This document shows, one piece after another, positions 53,090 through 60,399 of a stretch of 64,000 bases of DNA; positions within the stretch are counted from its first letter, which is position 1; each line of letters starts with the position of its first letter. Source of the stretch: Jiangella alba. Lineage in GTDB: Bacteria; Actinomycetota; Actinomycetes; Jiangellales; Jiangellaceae. The notes under the pieces were generated by a model, which was not told the origin of the DNA, ran no database searches, and worked only from the letters and a program-made list of their open reading frames with translations. Location of the stretch: contig NZ_FNUC01000001.1 in the NCBI RefSeq assembly GCF_900106035.1, positions 1-64,000 on the forward strand, written 5' to 3'. Position numbers and translations under genes: made by a program.

Positions 53090-54687
53090 CGCCGCTTGAG
53101 GAACTGCGCGATGTCGTCGGGCAGGTCGAAGTTGCCGTCGCCCTCGGGTGCGTCGCCGCCGAACGCGGACGGCAGCTGGCCGGGCTGCGGCTCGGCCGCG
53201 CGCTTCTCGTCGGCGGCCGCGAGCTGCGCCGCCCGCTTGGCCGGGTTGCCCGAGCGCGCCCCGCGCTTGCCCTTCTTGCCCTGCTTCGGCTGCTTGCCCT
53301 TGCTCTTCTTGCCGCCGATGGCGGGCATGCCGGGGATGCCACCGGCCATGCCGGGCATGCCCGGGATGCCGCCGAGCTTGCCCCGCGCGGCCTGGCTCAT
53401 CATCTCGCGGGCCATGAAGAACCGCTCGACCAGCTGGTTGACCTCGCTGACCTGACGGCCGGAGCCCTTCGCGATGCGGGCGCGGCGCGAGCCGTTGATG
53501 ATCTTCGGGTTGGCCCGCTCGCCCGGCGTCATGGAGTGGACGATGGCCTGGACGCGGTCGAGCTCGCGCTCGTCGAAGGAGTCGAGCGCCTCGCGCATCT
53601 GGCCGGCGCCGGGGAGCATGCCGAGCAGGCTCTTGAACGACCCCATCTTCTTGATCGCCTGCATCTGCTGCAGGAAGTCGTCGAAGGTGAAGTCCTTGCC
53701 GCCCTTGGCCTGCAGCTTGCGGGCCATCTCCTCGGCCTGGTCGGCGTCGAACGCCTTCTGGGCCGACTCGATCAGCGTCAGCATGTCGCCGAGGTCGAGG
53801 ATGCGCGAGGCCATGCGCTCGGGATGGAACACGTCGAAGTCGGTGAGCTTCTCGCCCGCCGCCGCGAACATCACCGGCTTGCCCGTGACGGACGCGACGG
53901 ACAGCGCGGCGCCACCGCGGGCGTCGCCGTCGAGCTTGGTGAGCACGACGCCGTCGAAGCCGACGCCGTCCTGGAACGCGAGCGCGGTGGTGACGGCGTC
54001 CTGGCCGATCATGGCGTCGACGACGAACAGCGTCTCGTCGGGCTGGACGGCGTCGCGGATGTCGGCGGCCTGCTTCATCAGCTCTTCGTCGACGCCCAGC
54101 CGGCCGGCGGTGTCGACGAGGACGACGTCGTAGAGGCGGCTGGTGGCGTGCTCGATGCTGGACTTCGCGACGGCGACGGGGTCGCCCACGCCGTTGCCCG
54201 GCTCGGGCGCCCACACCGCGACGCCGGCCCGCTCGCCGACCACCTGCAGCTGGGTGACGGCGTTGGGGCGCTGGAGGTCGGCCGCGACGAGCAGCGGCTG
54301 CTTGCCCTGCTCCTTCAGCCAGAGCGCGAGCTTGCCCGCCAGCGTCGTCTTACCGGCGCCCTGCAGACCCGCGAGCATGACGACCGTCGGCGGCTGCTTG
54401 GCGAACCGCAGCCGGCGGGTCTCGCCGCCCAGGATGCGGACCAGCTCGTCGTTGACGATCTTGATCATCTGCTGGGCCGGGTTGAGGGCCTGCGAGACCT
54501 CCTCGCCGCGGGCGCGCTCGCGGACCGCGGCGATGAAGTCCTTGACCACCGGCAGCGCGACGTCGGCCTCGAGCAGCGCGACGCGGATCTCGCGGGCGGT
54601 GGCGTCGATGTCGGCCTCGGAGAGGCGACCCTTGCCGCGCAGGTTCTTGAACGTCGCGGTCAGGCGGTCGGTGAGCGTGGCGAACAC
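53086..54687 (-). CDS. ffh: Signal recognition particle protein Ffh
   Basis: Ffh binds signal sequences and 4.5S RNA and delivers ribosomes to FtsY. The 533-residue product has the N domain, the GTPase with GLQGAGKTTLAGKLA, DTAGRLGVDEELM and TKLDGDARGGAAL, and the M domain with GSFKSLLGMLPGAGQM and the RNA-binding NGSRRARIAKGSG. After the usual end it has about 80 extra residues, Met/Gly/Pro-rich then Lys-rich (KSKGKQPKQGKKGKRGARSG). GTG start with GAGGA 11 bases ahead; the frame upstream is non-family. Confidence 0.97.
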   Translation of the reverse strand: MFATLTDRLTATFKNLRGKGRLSEADIDATAREIRVALLEADVALPVVKDFIAAVRERARGEEVSQALNPAQQMIKIVNDELVRILGGETRRLRFAKQPPTVVMLAGLQGAGKTTLAGKLALWLKEQGKQPLLVAADLQRPNAVTQLQVVGERAGVAVWAPEPGNGVGDPVAVAKSSIEHATSRLYDVVLVDTAGRLGVDEELMKQAADIRDAVQPDETLFVVDAMIGQDAVTTALAFQDGVGFDGVVLTKLDGDARGGAALSVASVTGKPVMFAAAGEKLTDFDVFHPERMASRILDLGDMLTLIESAQKAFDADQAEEMARKLQAKGGKDFTFDDFLQQMQAIKKMGSFKSLLGMLPGAGQMREALDSFDERELDRVQAIVHSMTPGERANPKIINGSRRARIAKGSGRQVSEVNQLVERFFMAREMMSQAARGKLGGIPGMPGMAGGIPGMPAIGGKKSKGKQPKQGKKGKRGARSGNPAKRAAQLAAADEKRAAEPQPGQLPSAFGGDAPEGDGNFDLPDDIAQFLKRR

Positions 54688-54782
54688 GTCTGCTGATGTC
54701 CTCGGGGTCGTCGGCAGGGTACGGGAGTCCCTCGCAAGCCTAACGCGCTGCCCTCCCCCGTGGCATGCGCCAGACTGCCCGT

Positions 54783-55385
54783 ATGGCCGACGACGTCCGG
54801 ATCCACCCCGCGACGGCGGATCGCTGGGACGATCTGCGCGTCCTGCTCGCACCGCGCGGCGAGGGCGCCGACGCCTGCTGGTGCCTGGCCTGGCGGCTGC
54901 CGTCGGGCGAGTTCGGGCGGCTGCCCGGCCCGGACCGCGAGGACCGGCTGCACGAGCTGGTCGCCGGCCCCCTGCCGCCCGGCCTGCTCGCCTACGTCGA
55001 CGGCGAACCGGCCGGCTGGTGCGACGTCGGGCCGCGGACGGCGATGGCGCGGCTGGTCCGCTCGACGACGATCCGGCCGGTCGACGACCTCCCGGTGTGG
55101 TCGGTCGTGTGCTTCGTGGTACGGACGGGCTACCGGCGGCGCGGGCTGGCGGAGGAGCTGCTGCACGAGGCGGTCGCGTTCGCGGCGGCGCACGGCGCGC
55201 CCGCCCTGGAGGGCTACCCGGTCGAGACCGGCGGGGCGCGGCTCAGCACCTCGCTGGCCTACGTCGGCACGACGGGGATGTTCGAGCGGGCCGGGTTCGC
55301 CCGCGTCGCCGCGACGGACGCGACCAGCGCCCGGCGGCCGCGGTGGGTCATGCGCCGCGACCTGGGCGGGGCGGCGCGTGCGTGA
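54783..55385 (+). CDS. GNAT-family N-acetyltransferase
   Basis: This 200-residue acetyl-CoA-dependent acyltransferase carries the CoA-binding motif A, VCFVVRTGYRRRGLAEELLH, near residue 120, and a C-terminal strand around FERAGFARVA. The ATG at 54783 lies six bases after CAGACT, a likely -10, so a leaderless start is favoured over the ATG at 54765. The gene heads a three-gene overlapping set with an alpha/beta hydrolase and a phosphatase. The substrate is unknown. Confidence 0.88.
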   Translation: MADDVRIHPATADRWDDLRVLLAPRGEGADACWCLAWRLPSGEFGRLPGPDREDRLHELVAGPLPPGLLAYVDGEPAGWCDVGPRTAMARLVRSTTIRPVDDLPVWSVVCFVVRTGYRRRGLAEELLHEAVAFAAAHGAPALEGYPVETGGARLSTSLAYVGTTGMFERAGFARVAATDATSARRPRWVMRRDLGGAARA

Positions 55386-56190
55386 CCCGCGCGAGGTGCT
55401 GACGCGGGCCGCTCCCCCGCCGCGGTGGACGGTGGCCTACGGCGCCCTGCCCGACCAGGTGATCGACGTGTGGCCGGCGGACGGCGACGGGCCACGGCCG
55501 CTGGTCGTCGTGGTGCACGGCGGGTTCTGGCGGGCGGAGTACGACCGGCGGCACGCGTGGCCCGAGTGCGCCGGGTTCGTCGCGGCGGGGTACGCGGTGG
55601 CGGCGGTCGAGTACCGGCGGACGGGCGCGGGCGGCGGCTGGCCGGCGACGTTCGACGACGCGGCGGCGGCGCTGGACGCGGCGCCGCGGCTGGCGGGCGA
55701 GGTCACGGCGGTGCGTCCGGGCCGGGTCGTGCACGTGGGGCACTCCGCGGGCGCCCACCTCGCCGTGTGGGCGGCGTCGCGGGGACGGCTGCCGGCCGGT
55801 GCCCGCTGGGCGCCGCCCGTGCCCGAGGCGCACCCGGCCGGGGTGGTGTCGCTGGCCGGGGTGCTCGACCTGCGCGCGGCGTTCGAGCTGCGGCTGGACG
55901 GCGGCGCCGCGGACGAGCTGCTCGGCGGCGGGCCGGACGAGCGGCCGGAACGGTACTCCGTCGCGGACCCGCTGGCACTGGCGCCGCCCGGGCGACCCGT
56001 CAGGCTGCTGCACGGCACCGCCGACCGGCAGGTGCCGCCGGAGCTCAGCCGCCGCTATGCTGCCGCGGCCGGCACGGGCGCGACGCTGAGAGAACTGGAC
56101 GGCGTCGAGCACTTCGGGCTCATCGACCCCGAGTCGAGCGCCTGGCCGGCCGTGCTCGACGCCGTCGCCGAGCTGATGAGGAGCGCATGA
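55378..56190 (+). CDS. Alpha/beta hydrolase, formamidase/esterase-like
   Basis: This 270-residue enzyme has the kynurenine-formamidase/esterase-type motifs HGGFWRAEYD (oxyanion hole), GHSAGAHLA (nucleophile Ser), the Asp in LLHGTADRQVPP and the His in DGVEHFGLIDP. It begins at a GTG overlapping the GNAT stop by eight bases and ends in an ATGA overlap with the phosphatase gene. No tryptophan-degradation genes are nearby, so a general esterase or amidase role is equally likely. Confidence 0.88.
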   Translation: MRDPREVLTRAAPPPRWTVAYGALPDQVIDVWPADGDGPRPLVVVVHGGFWRAEYDRRHAWPECAGFVAAGYAVAAVEYRRTGAGGGWPATFDDAAAALDAAPRLAGEVTAVRPGRVVHVGHSAGAHLAVWAASRGRLPAGARWAPPVPEAHPAGVVSLAGVLDLRAAFELRLDGGAADELLGGGPDERPERYSVADPLALAPPGRPVRLLHGTADRQVPPELSRRYAAAAGTGATLRELDGVEHFGLIDPESSAWPAVLDAVAELMRSA

Positions 56191-56777
56191 CCGCCACCCG
56201 CTACCTGTACCTCGCCCGCCACGCCGAGGCCGCGCCCGACGACACCGGGCTGAGCGCCGCGGGCCGGCGGCAGGCCGAACTGCTCGGGCAGCGCCTGCGC
56301 GACGGCGGGCGCTGGTTCGACGCGGTCTGGCACGGGCCGCTCCCCCGTGCGGCCGAGACCGCGCGCATCGTCGCCGCGGCCCTCGGGACCGAGCCGGTGC
56401 AGACGGCGGCGGCCGGCGACTACGTGCCGCACCGCGACGACGTCCCCGCGGCCTACCAGGGCTTCGTCGACCAGTTCGACGACGACGGGGGCGCGGAGCT
56501 CGCGGCCGAGGCGGTCCGGCGGTTCACCGGGACCGCGGACGGCGACGCCGAGCGGCACGAACTGGTGGTGACGCACGCGTTCACGATCGGCTGGCTGCTC
56601 CGGCACGCCCTCGACGCGGCGCCGTGGCGGTGGCTGACGGTCAACCAGGGCAACGCGGCGCTGACGGTGATCCGCTACGCGCCCGAGCGCGCGCCGTCGG
56701 TCCTGGTGCACAACGACACCCGGCACCTGCCCGACGAGCTGCGCTGGACCGGCTTCCCGGACGCGTTGAGGGTCTAG
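56187..56777 (+). CDS. Histidine phosphatase family protein
   Basis: This 196-residue branch-1 histidine phosphatase has the phosphorylated His in YLARHAEAAP (RHA rather than RHG), the Arg in GPLPRAAETARI, and the second His in VVTHAFTIGWLL. Substrates in this family range from phosphoglycerate to phosphoproteins (SixA) and cannot be predicted. It overlaps the upstream hydrolase gene. Its TAG stop lies within a CTAG shared with the convergent kinase gene's stop. Confidence 0.9.
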   Translation: MTATRYLYLARHAEAAPDDTGLSAAGRRQAELLGQRLRDGGRWFDAVWHGPLPRAAETARIVAAALGTEPVQTAAAGDYVPHRDDVPAAYQGFVDQFDDDGGAELAAEAVRRFTGTADGDAERHELVVTHAFTIGWLLRHALDAAPWRWLTVNQGNAALTVIRYAPERAPSVLVHNDTRHLPDELRWTGFPDALRV

Positions 56778-57652
56778 GGGGCGAGCTTCACCGCGACGTC
56801 GTAGAGGTCGTGCCACTCGGGCGCCTCCTGGGCGCAGCGGGCGAACAGCCAGAGCCGCAGCCGCTCGGGGTCGAGGTCGAGCAGGCCGGCCATGCGGTCG
56901 GACAGCGCGCCGGGGTCGGCCATCAGGCGGTCCATGTTGAACATGTGCTGCGTGGCGTCGTAGGTGCGGTCGCCGACGTACGGCTTGGGGTCGATGACCA
57001 GCCACGGCTCTCGCTGCGCCGCAACGATGTTCTCGGGGTGCAGGTCGGTGCAGAGCAGGACGTCGTCGTCGCTGCCGAGCGGCAGTTCGCGGTAGAGCGT
57101 GACGCCCTCGCGGAGCAGGCCGCGGTCGAACGCGGGCGGCGCCGACCCGGCCCGCTGGTCGAAGTCGCGGGCCCAGAACTCGCACATCGACGCCAGCGAG
57201 CGGAACGGATGCCCCTCGGGCGGACGGCGCCAGAGCCGGCGCAGCAGCCCGGCCAGCACGACGTCCTGCTCGAGCGGCGGCATCGCCCGCGCCAGCGGCG
57301 TGCCCGGCTCGGCCCGCTCCAGCAGCAGTGCGCTGGTGTCGTCGAACGTGTCGTCGGCATGCACCCGCACGGCGCCGTCGCCGTCCCAGAACCGCAGGCC
57401 GGCGGCCTCGTGCTCGGCCTCGGCGTGCCGGAAGCCGACTTTGAGGACGACGGCGTCGCCGGCGGCCGTGGTGGCCGGCGCCACCCACGAGCACTGCCCG
57501 CCCGGCTCGTACGCCTCGTCGACGTTCAACTCCCACCGCGCCACCACCGCCGGCACGACCGACGGCAGTGTCGCCGCCCATTCCGTGAGCCGCGGCTCCT
57601 GACCGCCGGCGGCGAACTCGGCGAGTTTCGTGGGCAGGCGGAAGGCGGTCAC
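56774..57652 (-). CDS. APH(6)-like aminoglycoside/hydroxyurea phosphotransferase
   Basis: This 292-residue kinase-fold protein matches the APH_6_hur group. The catalytic loop reads LLCTDLHPENIVAAQ (Asp and Asn), the metal Asp is in LVIDPKPYVGDRTYDATQ and the N-lobe Lys in VVLKVGFR. Streptomycin or hydroxyurea is the substrate in known members; intrinsic chromosomal homologues often have other roles. The start (GTG 57652) is uncertain: a GTG at 57688 is also in frame. It follows the ABC-2 permease gene by 56 nt on the same strand. Confidence 0.85.
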   Translation of the reverse strand: MTAFRLPTKLAEFAAGGQEPRLTEWAATLPSVVPAVVARWELNVDEAYEPGGQCSWVAPATTAAGDAVVLKVGFRHAEAEHEAAGLRFWDGDGAVRVHADDTFDDTSALLLERAEPGTPLARAMPPLEQDVVLAGLLRRLWRRPPEGHPFRSLASMCEFWARDFDQRAGSAPPAFDRGLLREGVTLYRELPLGSDDDVLLCTDLHPENIVAAQREPWLVIDPKPYVGDRTYDATQHMFNMDRLMADPGALSDRMAGLLDLDPERLRLWLFARCAQEAPEWHDLYDVAVKLAP

Positions 57653-57708
57653 GCCGGTATTCAAACCGACGCGACCGCCGCCGCGCACGCCGTTTTCAGA
57701 CAGCACTG

Positions 57709-58545
57709 TCAGGCGTCGCGCCTGGAGAACAGCCAGCCCGAGATCAGCAGCAGCAGCGCCGCCTCGCCGGCGAACACCCCGATGCCGGTCCACGGCCCCA
57801 GCAGGTCGGGGTTGAAGGACTCGACGGTGGCCATCGTCGTGCCGGCGTTGCCCGGCATCAGCTTCGTCAGCCACTCGCCGGCGGCGCCGGGGATGAGGCC
57901 GACCAGGTTGCCGACGACGAAGATCAGCGCGATGCCGACCGTGACCGCCCCGGCGGTGTGGCGCAGCAGCAGGCCGAGGCCCAGGCCGAACACGCCCAGC
58001 ACGGCGAGGTAGAGACCGCCGCCGGCCATCGTCCGCAGCACCTCGGGGTCGCTGAGCGTGAGCCCGATGCCCTCGCGGTCGAGGAAGAAGTTGCCGGCCA
58101 GGATCGCGAGGGTCGACGTGATGGCTCCGAGCACCAGCAGCAGCCCGGCGAGCACCGTCGTCTTGGCGGCCAGCACCGACCACCGGCGCGGCGCCGCGGC
58201 GAGCGTGGTGCGGATCATGCCGCTGGAGTACTCGGCGGTCGCCACCAGGATGCCCAGCACGAGCGCGGCGATCTGGCCGAACATCAGGCCCCAGGTGACG
58301 AACGCGCCGATCGGCTCGCCGGCGCTGTCGTCGGCGAGCTCACCGGCGACGCCCCAGCAGATCAGCGCCGTCAGGCCGACGCCGAGGACGACCAGCGAGG
58401 CGAGCGTCCAGACGGTGGAGCGGACGGTGCGGATCTTCGTCCACTCGGCGTCGAGGATGCGGCCGAACGTGAGCCGGGGCCGGCCGACGTCGGCGCGGTG
58501 GGCCGGCGGCGACGCCGGCGGGGTCAGGGTCGAGGACGTGCTCAT
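57709..58545 (-). CDS. ABC-2 type exporter permease
   Basis: This 278-residue membrane protein has about six helices after the cytoplasmic start FGRILDAEWTKIRTVRSTVW, a hallmark of actinobacterial ABC-2 permeases paired with drug- or lantibiotic-exporter ATPases. ATG 58545 has GGAG ten bases ahead. A GTG at 58554 overlapping the ATPase stop is an alternative. The substrate is unknown. Confidence 0.9.
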   Translation of the reverse strand: MSTSSTLTPPASPPAHRADVGRPRLTFGRILDAEWTKIRTVRSTVWTLASLVVLGVGLTALICWGVAGELADDSAGEPIGAFVTWGLMFGQIAALVLGILVATAEYSSGMIRTTLAAAPRRWSVLAAKTTVLAGLLLVLGAITSTLAILAGNFFLDREGIGLTLSDPEVLRTMAGGGLYLAVLGVFGLGLGLLLRHTAGAVTVGIALIFVVGNLVGLIPGAAGEWLTKLMPGNAGTTMATVESFNPDLLGPWTGIGVFAGEAALLLLISGWLFSRRDA

Positions 58546-58550
58546 GGTGG

Positions 58551-59480
58551 TCACACTCCGGCGGGGACGGGCTGGTCGGTGCGGGCGTGGTACTCGACGC
58601 TGTCGGCGGTGAGGCGCATGAACGCCTCCTCGAGCGAGGCGCTGACCGCGCTCAGCTCGTGCAGGTACAGCCCGCGCGAGCCGGCGACGTCGCCGATCTG
58701 CTCGGGCGTGGCGCCGTCGACGAGCAGCGCGCCGTCGTCGTCGCGGCGGATGCCCCAGCCCCGCTCGCGCAGCGCCTCGGCCAGCGCGCCGCCCTGCGGC
58801 GACCGGACCCGGACGTGGGCGGCGGAGTTGCGGGCGATGAAGTCGGACATGTCGGTGTCGGCGAGGATGGCGCCGCGCCCGATGACCAGCAGGTGGTCGG
58901 CGGTCAGCGCCATCTCCGACATGAGGTGGCTGGAGACGAACACCGTCCGGCCCTCGGCGGCCAGCGACCGGATGAGGGTGCGGATCCACCGGATGCCCTC
59001 CGGGTCGAGGCCGTTGACCGGCTCGTCGAACAGCAGCACGCCGGGGTCGCCGAGCAGCGCGGCGGCGATGCCGAGCCGCTGGCCCATGCCGAGCGAGAAC
59101 CCGCCGGAGCGCTTGCGCGCGACGGCCTCGAGCCCGACCATGCCGATGACCTCGTCGACGCGGCGGCGCGGAATGCCGTTGGTCTTCGCCAGCCACAGCA
59201 GGTGGTTGTAGGCCGTGCGGCCGCCGTGGATCGCCTTCGCCTCCAGCAGCGCGCCGACCTCGTGCAGCGGCGCGGGGAGGTCGCGGTAGGCGCGGCCGTT
59301 CACGGTGACGCGGCCGCCGGACGGGTGGTCGAGGCCCATCACCATGCGCATAGTCGTGGATTTCCCGGCGCCGTTCGGGCCCAGGAAGCCGGTGACCGCG
59401 CCGGGCCGGACCGTGAAGTCGATCGCGTCGACCGCGGTCTTGTCTCCGTAGCGTTTCGTCAGCCGTTCCGCTGTGATCAT
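58551..59480 (-). CDS. ABC exporter ATPase (DrrA/BcrA-like)
   Basis: This 309-residue ATPase pairs with the downstream ABC-2 permease. Walker A is GPNGAGKSTTMRM, the signature is FSLGMGQRLGIAAALL, Walker B is VLLFDEPVNGLDPEG and the H-loop is SSHLMSEM. A C-terminal domain of about 80 residues follows (DMSDFIARNSAAHVRV), as in DrrA-type exporters. The ATG at 59480 fits the family start MITAERLTKRYG. It probably expels a hydrophobic drug or peptide. Confidence 0.93.
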   Translation of the reverse strand: MITAERLTKRYGDKTAVDAIDFTVRPGAVTGFLGPNGAGKSTTMRMVMGLDHPSGGRVTVNGRAYRDLPAPLHEVGALLEAKAIHGGRTAYNHLLWLAKTNGIPRRRVDEVIGMVGLEAVARKRSGGFSLGMGQRLGIAAALLGDPGVLLFDEPVNGLDPEGIRWIRTLIRSLAAEGRTVFVSSHLMSEMALTADHLLVIGRGAILADTDMSDFIARNSAAHVRVRSPQGGALAEALRERGWGIRRDDDGALLVDGATPEQIGDVAGSRGLYLHELSAVSASLEEAFMRLTADSVEYHARTDQPVPAGV

Positions 59481-59543
59481 GGCGGTCACGTTACGACCAT
59501 CACTGACGATGAAACAGCAGTTCAAGGGTGGTTTCAGGGCTGA

Positions 59544-59572
59544 CTCAGGGACATCTCGGGGTGGTCCCTGAG
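59544..59572 (-). terminator. Hairpin between the GDPD remnant and the ABC ATPase gene
   Basis: CTCAGGGAC and GTCCCTGAG form perfect 9-bp arms around an 11-nt loop, 19 nt past the end of the GDPD remnant on the minus strand. No U-run follows. It probably separated the former gene from the exporter operon. Confidence 0.55.
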
Positions 59573-59590
59573 CCGGCCCCTTAGACGGCC

Positions 59591-60028
59591 TCAGCCGCGC
59601 CCGGTGAGCGACTGCGGGAAGTCGGTGATGATCCCCAGCAGCTCCGCCTCGGTGGGCCGGCCGACGTCGAGCAGGCCGATCGGCACCTCCGGCAGCGCGG
59701 CCTGGAACGCGCGCGCGTCGGCCACCACGAACGACTGCACGCCGAGCCGGCCCTCCTCCAGCGCGTCGTCGGCTGATCTCGGCCAGCAGGCCGGTCCGCC
59801 CGCGGAGCAGCCGGATGACGTCCCGGACGGTGATGATCGGCGCACCGGCGAAGCTCTCGTCGAACCACGAACCGGCGTCGAGGGTGCGCAGCTCGGCCCA
59901 GGTGAAGTCGGACACCCGGTAGGACGGCCGGTCGTCCCGGGTGCGCTGGACGTCGATCTCGACGACGTCCGCGCGCTGGCGGACGGCGGCACGGACGGCG
60001 GCGGCCGTGTTCTCCGGCTGATGTGACG
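59591..60028 (-). pseudogene. Glycerophosphodiester phosphodiesterase remnant
   Basis: Pieces of a GDPD lie in two frames. The first frame has SHQPENTAAAVRAAVRQRAD, VVEIDVQRTRDD, then directly SYRVSDFTWAELRTLDAGSW and VRDVIRLLRGRTGLLAEIS. After a shift near 59773 the second frame has LEEGRLGVQSFVVADARAFQ and VPIGLLDVGRPTEAELLGI. The catalytic HRG start, the HDTTLARTT block and the C-terminal third are missing. At least three deletions are needed, so the gene is dead. GDPDs cleave glycerophosphodiesters from lipids. Confidence 0.8.
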
Positions 60029-60105
60029 CGGAGTCGGACCTGGGTCGACTCGTCGGTGAAGACCGCGCGCCCGGCGCGCCGGGCGCGGGTGCTTGGATGT
60101 GCTCC

Positions 60106-60366
60106 ATGGACAGCGACCCCGATTCGATCGGCGACGAGCGCGTGCCGGTCGCTCAGGTGCTCAGCGGCCTCGAGGTGCACCCGCTCGCGCAGGGCGAGAC
60201 GGCCATCGAGGCGTTCGTGCTGATCAAGGTCCTCGACGCCGACGGGCGGCCCGCGTGGTCGTACCGCACCACCAACCGGCTGAACCGCGAGGAACTGCTC
60301 GGTGCGCTGATGGTGCAGGTCGACGTGCTGCGCAAGGAACTGCGCGACGAGTGGGACGACGGCTGA
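60106..60366 (+). CDS. Small conserved-looking hypothetical protein
   Basis: Not recognised. The 86 residues (MDSDPDSIGDERVPVAQVLS onwards) have an ordered-looking core, GETAIEAFVLIKVLDADG and AWSYRTTNRLNREELLGALM, and an acidic helical tail ending EWDDG. The composition and third-position GC fit a real gene. An ATG nine bases upstream is possible. The last 25 bases form one arm of a 20-bp terminator hairpin, so coding and termination overlap. Confidence 0.7.
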   Translation: MDSDPDSIGDERVPVAQVLSGLEVHPLAQGETAIEAFVLIKVLDADGRPAWSYRTTNRLNREELLGALMVQVDVLRKELRDEWDDG

Positions 60367-60391
60367 CTCCGCGTCGTCCCACTCGTCGCGC
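60342..60391. terminator. 20-bp perfect inverted repeat between convergent genes
   Basis: Arms 60342-60361 and 60372-60391 (GCGCGACGAGTGGGACGACG and complement) are perfectly paired around a ten-base loop containing the TGA stop of the small gene. It lies between that gene and the end of the subtilase gene, and probably terminates both transcripts. Confidence 0.85.
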
Positions 60392-60399
60392 GCTGCGGC

